DNA from: Blautia sp. AF19-10LB
GTDB taxonomy: Bacteria; Bacillota; Clostridia; Lachnospirales; Lachnospiraceae
Length of the DNA stretch: 15,126 nucleotides
Assembly: GCF_003461245.1 (NCBI RefSeq)
Contig: NZ_QTWS01000043.1
Location: 1-15,126 of the forward strand
Reading direction: 5' to 3'
The notes under the pieces were generated by a model. The model searched no databases. It was not told the origin of the DNA and saw nothing but the letters and a program-made list of their open reading frames with translations. Every line of letters begins with the position of its first letter. Within the stretch, counting starts at the first letter, position 1. Made by a program: the position numbers and the translations under genes. Positions 7,264 to 14,657 of the stretch are shown here, piece by piece.

Positions 7264-8337
7264 TTACTGTTTGACTGAGGTAAAATACTGCTGATTTTTC
7301 AGAAATTCTCTCCCGTAAGGTTTATACGTGCCCGCCTGACAATGATACTGAAACGCTTTTTCAATATCGCCAAGATAATACCAGCAGACACTCAGCTGAA
7401 TGCATGGAATATAGCCATAGCACTCTTTTTCCACAAAACCTCCTGGCTTTGCATTCTCAGATACCTGCAGTGCATTTCTGTACCAGAACACCGCCTGTTC
7501 CCATTTCTTTCTGTCAAAGAAATGTTTGCCTATATCACAGCATAGTTCTCCCGACGGTGTCCGGTATGTCAGTCCCCTGTACAGAAACTCCAGTGCCATT
7601 CCATTTTGTTTCAGTTCATAACAGCATCGTGCTGCCACTCTGCATGCCTCCACCTGGTTTTCCACAAAGCCCTCCGGTAATTGCAGAAATTTCAGGAGGT
7701 TATCCACCGCCTCCACATACTCCCTGTGATAAAACAACTCTCGTCCATAATAAAATCTGTCTCTTGCCGATAATACTTCTCCATCTGATTCCATCTTTTG
7801 ATATATCTCGAGATTTCTTCTTGAGTATTCCGTTTTTATGCTGTGATGTTCTATCTCACAGTCCAGGTATTCCGTCCTGCCTCTGACGGCTAACGTCTCA
7901 TGCACCCGTCCCTGCCACTGAAAGTCCTTATCTCTTTTTACTATTCTTTCACGATAATAGACTAATGTCGGATTTCTTTTTTCATCAAAGCCTGCCACAT
8001 ATCGGATCATTACCACATCCGATGATCCGTCTGTTTCTTCTTTCCATCGCTTCAGTTTCAGCACTTCACTTTTCGTAATAATATCATCTGCATCAAGCCA
8101 CATACAGTAGTCCATCTCTGCCTGAGAAAAAGAATAGTTCCTCGCTCTTGAAAAATCATCCTGCCATTCCTGTTCAAATACTCTGGCATGGTATTTTTCT
8201 GCAATCTTTTTTGTCCGGTCTTCAGACCCCGTATCAACTATGATAATCTCATCTGCAATCTCCTGCACAGATTCCAGACATCTGCCAAGCACTCTCTCCT
8301 CATTTTTTACGATCATGCAAAGACTGATTGTAACCAT
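7264..8337 (-). CDS. Family 2 glycosyltransferase with C-terminal TPR-like repeats
   Basis: A 357-aa cytosolic enzyme that transfers a sugar from a nucleotide donor. The N-terminal GT-A domain starts with SLCMIVKNEE (residues 5-14). D35 lies in IIIVDTGSEDRT, and the metal-binding DxD is at D82-D84 (WLDADD). QGRVHETL near residue 143 is the acceptor-side motif of the family. From about residue 190, paired helices (FYYGRELFYHREYVEAVDNL, later KKWEQAVFWYRNAL, and GDIEKAFQYHCQAG) look like TPR repeats that would hold a protein acceptor. This architecture is shared with protein glycosyltransferases such as SunS-like enzymes. GAGAGGA supports the start. It lies 108 nt upstream of the collagen-like gene on the same strand, so that protein is the likely acceptor, as with sgtA-bclA3 of Clostridioides difficile. 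The acceptor is inferred. Confidence 0.85.
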   Translation of the reverse strand: MVTISLCMIVKNEERVLGRCLESVQEIADEIIIVDTGSEDRTKKIAEKYHARVFEQEWQDDFSRARNYSFSQAEMDYCMWLDADDIITKSEVLKLKRWKEETDGSSDVVMIRYVAGFDEKRNPTLVYYRERIVKRDKDFQWQGRVHETLAVRGRTEYLDCEIEHHSIKTEYSRRNLEIYQKMESDGEVLSARDRFYYGRELFYHREYVEAVDNLLKFLQLPEGFVENQVEACRVAARCCYELKQNGMALEFLYRGLTYRTPSGELCCDIGKHFFDRKKWEQAVFWYRNALQVSENAKPGGFVEKECYGYIPCIQLSVCWYYLGDIEKAFQYHCQAGTYKPYGREFLKNQQYFTSVKQ

Positions 8338-8388
8338 CTGCGTCCTCTCTGCCTATAAAACGGAAGATTTTCTACTCTGCTCTTATAA

Positions 8389-8419
8389 TATTTTATGAGA
8401 TTTGTAATGAACTATATAC
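8389..8419 (-). promoter_or_regulatory. Possible sigma-E-like promoter of the glycosyltransferase gene
   Basis: On the minus strand GTATATA (8419-8413), 15 bp, then CATAAAATA (8397-8389). The -10 differs at one base from the sigma-E consensus CATACAAT; the -35 is a weaker match. It lies about 50 nt upstream of the start codon. The AT-rich TATTAT nearby could instead serve sigma-A. Confidence 0.3.
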
Positions 8420-8431
8420 ATGCATTCCACC

Positions 8432-8460
8432 AAAAAAGGAAGTCGCTATTTGCGACTTCC
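8432..8460 (-). terminator. Intrinsic terminator of the polyamine operon
   Basis: A perfect 9-bp stem (GGAAGTCGC/GCGACTTCC, 8438-8446 with 8452-8460), 5-nt loop, followed on the minus strand by six U. The hairpin contains the last codons and the stop of the decarboxylase gene, so translating ribosomes reach into the terminator. Confidence 0.93.
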
Positions 8461-9660
8461 AAGCCTTCCCTTAAAATCCCCGTATCCAAAATCCGTGAGC
8501 TGCTGCATCGTATTATCAGCACGTCTGAGCCAGATATCCGGTAACGGCATCCCGTTAAATGTATTATTTTTACAGGTAGTATAGATGGCCATATCTCCAA
8601 ACATAAGAAGATCCCCATATTCCGGAAGCTGTCTGAATTTATAGTCTCCGATCACATCTCCTGACAGGCAGGTTGGGCCTCCCAGTCGAACTATGATTCT
8701 GTCCTCTTCTGTATCATCTGCTCCAAGAAGCGGCGGAAGATACGGCATTTCCAGTACATCCGGCATATGGCAGGCCGCACTGGCATCTACGATCGCAATT
8801 TCTGTCTCTCCGTTTTTCAGAACATCCAGCACACGGGTCAGAAGGAATCCTGCATTTAATGCCCATGCTTCTCCGGGTTCAAGATAAACATCTACCTTCC
8901 ATTCATCTTTTGCCATCCGGATACATCGTTCCAGTCGTTCAATATCATAGCCTGGTCTTGTAATATGATGACCGCCACCAAAATTGATCCACTTTACTCT
9001 GGAAACCAGATCTCCAAAATGCTTCTTTACAGAAATAAGAGTGGTCTCCAGATCGTCGGAATCCTGCTCACAGAGGGTATGGAAATGAAGACCATCCAGT
9101 AAATCCAAAAGCTCCGGATTTTTCTGGAACGCTTCATTCCACTGTGCTCTTGTCGTTCCCATACGGCTTCCCGGCGCACAGGGATCATAAATCTCATGTC
9201 CTTCCTGAGTGGAACATTCCGGATTAATCCGAAGTCCCACACTCTTTCTCGCTTCTTTTGCTCTTTGTCCGAAACGAAGAAGCTGTGACGGAGAATTAAA
9301 CACGATATGATCCGCGTACTGAAGAAGATCCTCAAATTCATCTGCCCGATAACCGGCACAAAATACATGAACCTCTTTTCCCGGCATCTCCTCTGCCCCG
9401 AGTCGTGCCTCAAATAGTCCACTGGCCTCTGTACCCGCAAGATACGGCTCAAAAAACTGATAACAGTCATAATTGCTGAACGCTTTCTGCGCCAGGAGCA
9501 TCTTACATCCTGTCCGCTCTGCCACTTCACCGAGCAGTTTTGCATTTTTTATAAGTGCTTTTTCGTCCAGGATATAGCAGGGTGTTTTTATATTCCTGAA
9601 TTCCGGCGGAATCATTCCGCCGGTGGCTGTAAATGGTGCTCTTTTATCCAATCCTTCCAT
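8446..9660 (-). CDS. nspC: Carboxynorspermidine/carboxyspermidine decarboxylase
   Basis: A PLP-dependent decarboxylase of the alanine-racemase fold (fold III), 404 aa, that removes CO2 from carboxyspermidine or carboxynorspermidine to give spermidine or norspermidine. Visible features are PLP lysine K59 (LLAQKAF), the H192-x-H194 pair (GLHFHTL), phosphate-binding GGGHH (228-232), EPGEA (261-265) and active-site C331 (GGPTCLSGD), which matches the NspC branch rather than LysA. The ATG overlaps the preceding stop as TGATG, so translation is probably coupled; there is no good ribosome-binding site of its own. An in-frame ATG 15 codons later is an alternative start. It is last in the operon and works directly after the dehydrogenase encoded upstream. 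With putrescine as the upstream amine, the product would be spermidine. Confidence 0.93.
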   Translation of the reverse strand: MEGLDKRAPFTATGGMIPPEFRNIKTPCYILDEKALIKNAKLLGEVAERTGCKMLLAQKAFSNYDCYQFFEPYLAGTEASGLFEARLGAEEMPGKEVHVFCAGYRADEFEDLLQYADHIVFNSPSQLLRFGQRAKEARKSVGLRINPECSTQEGHEIYDPCAPGSRMGTTRAQWNEAFQKNPELLDLLDGLHFHTLCEQDSDDLETTLISVKKHFGDLVSRVKWINFGGGHHITRPGYDIERLERCIRMAKDEWKVDVYLEPGEAWALNAGFLLTRVLDVLKNGETEIAIVDASAACHMPDVLEMPYLPPLLGADDTEEDRIIVRLGGPTCLSGDVIGDYKFRQLPEYGDLLMFGDMAIYTTCKNNTFNGMPLPDIWLRRADNTMQQLTDFGYGDFKGRLGSRK

Positions 9661-10919
9661 CAGTCTACCAGCTTCGGATCGTGGCTTTCACTGCGCGGCA
9701 GGCCATAACGGTCGAGTGCATCCAGGAACGGATCCGGATCAAATTCTTCAACTGTATACACACCTGGTCTGATCCACTTTCCGGTCAGCATCATAAGCGC
9801 TCCGCACATTGCCGGAACACCGGTTGTATAGCTGATCGCCTGACTTCCAACTTCGTGATAGCATTCCTGATGATCGCATACATTATAGATATAGTATGTC
9901 TTTTCTTTTCCGTCTTTTACACCTGTAAAGATACAGCCGATATTTGTTTTTCCTTTTGTACGTGGTCCAAGGCTTGCCGGATCCGGAAGCAGTGCTTTCA
10001 GGAACTGAATTGGAACAATCTCCTGTCCATTGTACTGGATCGGTGTTGTGGAAAGCATTCCTACATCTTCAAGACAACGCATATGATCCAGATAGCTCTG
10101 TCCGAAAGTCATAAAGAAACGAATACGTTTTACACCCGGAATTGTTTTTGCAAGAGACTCAATTTCCTCATGGTGAAGCAGGTACATATCCTTATCTCCC
10201 ACCTGATCAAAGTTATATTCTCTCTTGATATCCATCGGCGGGATTTCCACCCAGTGTCCGTTTTCCCAGTAGCTTCCCGGTGCACTTACTTCACGAAGAT
10301 TGATTTCCGGGTTAAAGTTTGTCGCAAATGCATATCCATGATCGCCGCCATTGCAGTCCAGGATATCAATCGTATCAATCTGATCAAATTCATGCTTTAA
10401 TGCATAGGCACAGTAAGCCTGTGTAACACCCGGGTCAAATCCACATCCGAGAAGTGCTGTAAGTCCTGCATCTTCGAATTTTTTACGGTATGCCCACTGC
10501 CAGGAATAGTCAAAATATGCGGAAAATCCTTCTTCTTTGCAGCGTTTTTCATAGATTGCACGCCACTCCGGATCATCGGTATCTTCCGGCTCATAGTTTG
10601 CTGTATCCATGTAATTTACACCACATGCCAGACATGCATCCATGATTGTCAGATCCTGATATGGAAGTGCGATGTTCATTACCAGATCCGGTTTATAGCT
10701 GTTGATCAGCTCGATCAACTGGTCTACGTCATCTGCGTCCACCTTAGCTGTAGTAAGAACTGTTTTTGTCTTTCCTTTCAGTTTTTCCACGAGTGCATCA
10801 CATTTTTCCTTTGTGCGGCTTGCAATACACATTTCTGTAAATACCTCGTCAACCTGGCAACATTTCTGAATTGCTACACTGGCTACTCCTCCGCAGCCGA
10901 TTACAAGTACTCTGCTCAT
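9660..10919 (-). CDS. Carboxynorspermidine/carboxyspermidine dehydrogenase (saccharopine dehydrogenase family)
   Basis: A 419-aa NAD(P)H-dependent enzyme that reductively condenses aspartate 4-semialdehyde with a diamine (putrescine, or possibly agmatine) to form a carboxy-polyamine. The Rossmann motif VLVIGCGGVAS is at residues 4-14, followed by CIASRT near residue 35, where the Arg suggests NADPH use. The central region has MNIALPYQDLTIMDACLACG and NYMDTANYEPED, typical of the saccharopine dehydrogenase family. LLGCGFDPGVTQAYCAYA and the later TTGVPAMCGALMM block fit the Lys1/CANSDH branch. AAGGAG precedes ATG 10919. It overlaps the decarboxylase gene by one base. A 93-nt gap separates it from speB, wider than the other junctions; I see no strong promoter there. 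The choice of diamine substrate cannot be read from sequence. Confidence 0.92.
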   Translation of the reverse strand: MSRVLVIGCGGVASVAIQKCCQVDEVFTEMCIASRTKEKCDALVEKLKGKTKTVLTTAKVDADDVDQLIELINSYKPDLVMNIALPYQDLTIMDACLACGVNYMDTANYEPEDTDDPEWRAIYEKRCKEEGFSAYFDYSWQWAYRKKFEDAGLTALLGCGFDPGVTQAYCAYALKHEFDQIDTIDILDCNGGDHGYAFATNFNPEINLREVSAPGSYWENGHWVEIPPMDIKREYNFDQVGDKDMYLLHHEEIESLAKTIPGVKRIRFFMTFGQSYLDHMRCLEDVGMLSTTPIQYNGQEIVPIQFLKALLPDPASLGPRTKGKTNIGCIFTGVKDGKEKTYYIYNVCDHQECYHEVGSQAISYTTGVPAMCGALMMLTGKWIRPGVYTVEEFDPDPFLDALDRYGLPRSESHDPKLVD

Positions 10920-11012
10920 AATTTTTCTCCTTTTATGATAACTGGCTGTTTCTTCAACAGTCTTATTTTATAATATTATTTTTATGGTGTCGGGGATGAC
11001 CCTGGTATCATT

Positions 11013-11870
11013 TTATTTTGCAATTGCCAGAAGCAGTTCTCGAAGAACCTTGCAGGCCGTTGCAGTTGAAACACCACTCGCATCCAGCATAGGAGCCAGT
11101 TCATTAACATCTGCTCCTACCACATTCGCCTGAGAAACCATGCGGATGGCTTCAAGAAGTTCCATAAAGCTCACGCCGCCTGCCTCCGGAGTTCCTGTTC
11201 CTGGAAATACTGACGGATCCAGACAATCCAGATCAATTGTAAAATATACCGGAACCTGTTTCTCTTTCAGTTCCCTGACCGTTTCCTTCAATCCCTCAAA
11301 CGTAAACGGATGAAAATCTGTATGCTTTCTGGCAAACTGAAATTCTTCTCTCTCACCGCTTCGGATGCAGAACTGATGAATGTGATCATCTCCCAGAATT
11401 TCATGGCATCTTCGAAGCACACAGGCATGACTTAATTTTGCTCCCAGATAATCATCTCTTAAGTCTGCATGTGCGTCAAAATGAATGATATGAAGGTTCG
11501 GATATTTAGCTGCTGCGGCACGCACAGCTGCCAGTGTTACCAGATGTTCGCCTCCCAGAAGCAGGGGAAATTTTCCTGCGTTTAATATCTCTTCTGCTCT
11601 CTTTTCAATATCTGAAAGTGCCATTTCACTGCTTCCAAAACAAAGTTCCAGATCTCCGCTGTCAAATACTCTGATGTCCATAAGATCTCTGTCCTGATAT
11701 GGACTGTAGGTCTCCAGACCAAAGCTCTCATGTCGCATGGCTGCCGGACCAAAACGGGCCCCCGGACGAAAACTTGTTGTAGAATCAAAGGGTGCACCGT
11801 AAAGAACAATAGATGCCTCCTCAAAACTACTTTCGCATCCAATGAAAGTTTCTATATTAGGTAAGATCAT
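11013..11870 (-). CDS. speB: Agmatinase (ureohydrolase)
   Basis: A 285-aa Mn-dependent ureohydrolase that converts agmatine to putrescine and urea. The full metal-ligand set is present: H109 (LLGGEH), D132-H134-D136 (HFDAHAD), and D213-D215 (TIDLDCLDPS). The family end motif PGTGTPEAGG follows at residues 223-232. The size is normal. GGAGGAA sits ahead of ATG 11870, which is 3 nt after the speE stop. In this operon it could also act on aminopropyl-agmatine if the dehydrogenase and decarboxylase use agmatine first, as described for the carboxyaminopropylagmatine route in cyanobacteria. Cytosolic. The annotation as a ureohydrolase is secure; the exact substrate is not. Confidence 0.94.
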   Translation of the reverse strand: MILPNIETFIGCESSFEEASIVLYGAPFDSTTSFRPGARFGPAAMRHESFGLETYSPYQDRDLMDIRVFDSGDLELCFGSSEMALSDIEKRAEEILNAGKFPLLLGGEHLVTLAAVRAAAAKYPNLHIIHFDAHADLRDDYLGAKLSHACVLRRCHEILGDDHIHQFCIRSGEREEFQFARKHTDFHPFTFEGLKETVRELKEKQVPVYFTIDLDCLDPSVFPGTGTPEAGGVSFMELLEAIRMVSQANVVGADVNELAPMLDASGVSTATACKVLRELLLAIAK

Positions 11871-11873
11871 AAA

Positions 11874-12728
11874 TTATTCCTCCACTTCTTTCAGCATATC
11901 TTCCAGAAATGCCGGAAGATAAAATGCTCCTTTATGGAGTCTTGTCGTATAGTAACGCGTGCGAAGATTTAATGCATTCCAGGCCTCTGCATCCAGATCA
12001 TCCACCGGATGATATTTTTTACTGGCAAATCCAAACAGCCAGTAACCCGCAGCAAAAGTCGGTATGTGCGCCTGATAAACACGGCTGATCTGAAAAGTGC
12101 TGGCAATTCTCTTATGACTGCGCTGCATGGCATGTGCATCTTCCGCATAGAACGGGCTTCCCTGCTGGTTTACCATAATCCCGTCATCCTTCAGTGCGTT
12201 GTAACAGTTTCCATAGAATTCACGGGTAAACAAACCTTCAGAAGGGCCAAACGGATCAGAAGAATCCACAATGATGAGGTCATATTTTGCTTCACACCGA
12301 CGGATAAATCTCAGCGCATTTTCATAATGAAGATGTACTCTTCTGTCATCCAGTCTGCAGGCATTTCCCGGAAGATAGGCACGACAGGCTTCCACAACCA
12401 TCGGATCCATTTCTACCAGATCAATATGCCGTACTCTGTCATATCTGGTCAGTTCACGGACAACGCCGCCATCTCCGGCACCAATCACAAGAATATCCCT
12501 TGCTTCCTTATGTATTGCCATCGGCACGTGCGTGATCATCTCATCATAGATAAATTCATCACGCTCTGTCAGCATTACATTTCCATCCAGAGTCAGCACA
12601 CGTCCAAATTCTGGTGTCTCAAAGACATCAATTCTCTGATAGTCGCTCTGCTTCGAATAGAGCTGACGATTTACCCGGATACTGTGCTTGACATCCGGTG
12701 TATGAAATTCCGAAAACCACATTTCCAT
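11874..12728 (-). CDS. speE: Spermidine synthase-like aminopropyltransferase
   Basis: A 284-aa Rossmann-fold enzyme of the SpeE family, which normally moves an aminopropyl group from decarboxylated AdoMet to putrescine. Motifs include the N-terminal beta domain (RVLTLDGNVMLTERDEF, YDEMITHVP), the nucleotide site GAGDGG, VEMDP, and the catalytic loop DSSDPFGPSEGLF. GYWLFGFASK closes the fold. The ATG at 12728 is chosen because GGGAGG lies 8 nt upstream within the end of speA; the stop and start are separated by 2 nt. A longer in-frame extension has no site. No speD (AdoMet decarboxylase) is visible here, and the operon holds a complete carboxy-polyamine pathway, so its role is puzzling. It may be a backup route, use another amine acceptor, or rely on a speD elsewhere. 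Confidence 0.9.
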   Translation of the reverse strand: MEMWFSEFHTPDVKHSIRVNRQLYSKQSDYQRIDVFETPEFGRVLTLDGNVMLTERDEFIYDEMITHVPMAIHKEARDILVIGAGDGGVVRELTRYDRVRHIDLVEMDPMVVEACRAYLPGNACRLDDRRVHLHYENALRFIRRCEAKYDLIIVDSSDPFGPSEGLFTREFYGNCYNALKDDGIMVNQQGSPFYAEDAHAMQRSHKRIASTFQISRVYQAHIPTFAAGYWLFGFASKKYHPVDDLDAEAWNALNLRTRYYTTRLHKGAFYLPAFLEDMLKEVEE

Positions 12729-12730
12729 TG

Positions 12731-14200
12731 TCATTCCCTCCCTGCCAGTACATTTAATCTCAAAATATCCGGATCTTCGGGGCCTGTCATATTGCAACCC
12801 TTTGCTTTTGCATATTCAATATAATCCAGAATCTCTGCTGTGATCCGTTCTCCGGGTGCAAGAATCGGAATTCCCGGCGGATAACACATCACAAATTCAC
12901 TGCAGACCTTTCCCTCCGTTTCTCGAAGCGGCAGACTGCATTTATCTGCATAAAAAGCTTCCTGTGGACTTGTCACTACCTGTGGATCAATATACTCCTG
13001 ACTGAGAAGTCCTGATCCATCTGTCTGAAAACGTCTGCGGATTTCCGCAAGCGCACTTACCAGTCGTTCTATTTCCTGTGCACGGTCTCCGATGGAAAGA
13101 TACGCAAGAATGTTTCCAATGTCACCAAATTCTATCTGAATATCATATTCATCCCGCAGAATATCATAAACTTCGATTCCTGCAAGTCCAATATCCAGTG
13201 TATGTACACTTAATTTCGTAATATCAAAGTCAAAAACAGAATTTCCATTTACCAGTTCTTTTCCAAATGCATAATAACCACCGATCGCATTGATTTCCTC
13301 TCTGGCATATTCTGCCATATCTGCTACCTGGTGAAAAATCTGACGGCCACGCTGTGCAAGATTTCTTCTTGAAATGTCAAGACTTGACATCAGAAGATAA
13401 CTTCCAGAGGTCGTCTGTGTCAGATTAATGATCTGGCGCACGTATCCTGCGTGGACGTTCGGACCTGTAAGAAGAAGACTCGACTGTGTAAGACTTCCAC
13501 CACTCTTATGCATAGATACCGATGCCATATCTGCACCTGCTGCCATAGCCGAAACCGGAAGACCTCCGCCAAAGTAAAAATGCGTTCCATGAGCCTCATC
13601 CGCCAGACACAGCATTCCTGCATCATGTGCCATCTTGACAATCGCACGCAGATCACTGCATATTCCATAATACGTCGGATTATTTACCAGAACCGCAACT
13701 GCCTTCGGATGTTCCTTTATTGCTTTTTCTACCTGCTCCCTGCGCATTCCAAGTGAAATTCCAAGTCTCTGATCCACCTCTGGGTTTACATAAACAGGAA
13801 TCGCGCCACACAAGACAAGTGCATTCAAAACACTCCTGTGAACGTTACGGGGCAGTATGATCTCATCTCCGCGTTTGCAGGCAGTCAGGACCATGGTCTG
13901 AACGGAACTGGTCGTGCCTCCCACCATCAGAAAAGCATGTGCTGCTCCAAATGCATCTGCTGCCAGTTCTTCTGCTTCCCGGATTACAGATACAGGATGA
14001 CAGAGATTATCCAGCGGTTTCATGCTGTTGACATCCACCCCTACACATTTTTGTCCCAGAAATTCTGTCAGTTCCGGATTGCCTCTTCCCCGCTTATGAC
14101 CGGGAACATCAAAGGGTACAACTCGCATTCGTCGGAAAGTCTCCAGAGCTTCATGTATCGGTGCATGATTCTGGTTCAATTTAAAACGACTTCCTTTCAT
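12731..14200 (-). CDS. speA: Arginine decarboxylase (fold-I Orn/Lys/Arg decarboxylase)
   Basis: A 489-aa PLP enzyme of the aspartate-aminotransferase fold, of the short Bacillus SpeA/Cad type. It probably decarboxylates arginine to agmatine, since speB follows. Features from ATG 14200: FDVPGHKRG (residues 30-38), GGTTSS phosphate-cup motif (94-99), DEAHG with D201 facing the pyridine ring, and PLP lysine K232 in SMHKSGGSLTQ. The C-terminal domain contains YPPGIPILAPGE, a family hallmark. Lysine decarboxylation cannot be excluded by sequence alone; the agmatinase neighbour argues for arginine. The start is set at 14200 (or 14203), where GGAGG is nearby; the longer frame to 14251 has no site. 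It is first in the operon and lies 66 nt after the terminator of the structured leader RNA. Confidence 0.92.
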   Translation of the reverse strand: MKGSRFKLNQNHAPIHEALETFRRMRVVPFDVPGHKRGRGNPELTEFLGQKCVGVDVNSMKPLDNLCHPVSVIREAEELAADAFGAAHAFLMVGGTTSSVQTMVLTACKRGDEIILPRNVHRSVLNALVLCGAIPVYVNPEVDQRLGISLGMRREQVEKAIKEHPKAVAVLVNNPTYYGICSDLRAIVKMAHDAGMLCLADEAHGTHFYFGGGLPVSAMAAGADMASVSMHKSGGSLTQSSLLLTGPNVHAGYVRQIINLTQTTSGSYLLMSSLDISRRNLAQRGRQIFHQVADMAEYAREEINAIGGYYAFGKELVNGNSVFDFDITKLSVHTLDIGLAGIEVYDILRDEYDIQIEFGDIGNILAYLSIGDRAQEIERLVSALAEIRRRFQTDGSGLLSQEYIDPQVVTSPQEAFYADKCSLPLRETEGKVCSEFVMCYPPGIPILAPGERITAEILDYIEYAKAKGCNMTGPEDPDILRLNVLAGRE

Positions 14201-14265
14201 CATTCCTCCATTTCCAGTTTCCTTTGTCTCAACCCTCAAACCACATTCCACAAACTGAGCAAAAT

Positions 14266-14305
14266 AAAAAAACGCAGATTAGGGCACTAAGCCACAAACC
14301 TGCGT
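14266..14305 (-). terminator. Intrinsic terminator between the leader RNA and speA
   Basis: On the minus strand ACGCAGGTT (14305-14297) pairs with AATCTGCGT (14280-14272), one G-U; an inner GGC/GCC pair closes the loop. Seven U follow. It is strong and lies 66 nt upstream of the speA start, so transcripts from the 14617-14589 promoter must read through it to express the operon. Confidence 0.93.
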
Positions 14306-14582
14306 CTGATCTGTATTCGCATGCGTGTCAGAGTCTATATAGCAATCATACTTTTACTACTCTTATTGATCGTTTCACAAGTCTGCGCTTTGGGCGCATC
14401 TCGGTTATCAAAGGAACCTACTTATAAAATTTGAGCTTCTAACTCAATCAATAAGGCAACCAAAGTTACCATAATCGGCAGTGGACCCGGCTGTCCGTAT
14501 GGCCTTAACCCTGATGGGTGATCCAAAACAATTGCTTTGAAAAGACTCTGTCTGTTACTCTGCATCTTCGTCTCTCAAAATC
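14266..14582 (-). ncRNA. Structured leader RNA upstream of speA (riboswitch-like or raiA-type candidate)
   Basis: An RNA of about 317 nt, bounded by a near-perfect promoter and an intrinsic terminator, with no long ORF. Pairings I can trace: closing stem P1 CAGAGTCT/AGACTCTG (14550-14543 with 14336-14329, 8 bp); P2 AGCAAT/ATTGCT (14536-14531 with 14346-14341); TAAGGC/GCCTTA (14507-14502 with 14457-14452); TTGAT/ATCAA (14451-14447 with 14370-14366); hairpins GAGTT/AGCTC (14445-14433) and TGCGC/GCGCA (14398-14384). The loop CCAAA of the last one matches TTTGG at 14464-14460, a possible pseudoknot. It lacks the signatures of T-box, tmRNA, RNase P, SRP RNA and cobalamin riboswitches. It could attenuate speA, or be an independent ncRNA; the raiA class is a candidate from size and complexity only. 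Pairings are hand-drawn and lack covariation support. Confidence 0.65.
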
Positions 14583-14588
14583 GACTTT

Positions 14589-14617
14589 ATCATAACATGT
14601 AAAAAAAACACTGTCAA
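14589..14617 (-). promoter_or_regulatory. Near-consensus sigma-A promoter of the leader RNA and polyamine operon
   Basis: On the minus strand TTGACA (14617-14612), 17 bp, TATGAT (14594-14589), with TG one base before the -10 (extended -10). Predicted start near 14582. It is the best promoter in the window, expected to be strong and constitutive, so control would have to come later, for example at the leader terminator. Confidence 0.92.
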
Positions 14618-14657
14618 TAATTTCTTATTTTAACACTTCGCTGTGTTTTACATATAT

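Noticed and set aside
9633..10400. A 255-codon plus-strand open frame across the dehydrogenase/decarboxylase junction
   Set aside because: It lacks a start signal and domain features, and it runs antisense to two well-supported enzyme genes.
10920..11012. Internal promoter between speB and the dehydrogenase gene
   Set aside because: AT-rich TATAAA-like stretches are present, but no matching -35 is found; transcription from upstream is sufficient.
14224..14427. Plus-strand frame of 67 codons opposite the leader RNA
   Set aside because: No ribosome-binding site, low-complexity composition, and it crosses the terminator hairpin.
14266..14582. Leader RNA as T-box, tmRNA, RNase P RNA, SRP RNA or cobalamin riboswitch
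   Set aside because: No T-box GGUGGNACCGCG-like element, no tRNA-like 3' end, no RNase P P4 or SRP loop signature, and no complete B12 box by eye. A model search is still needed.
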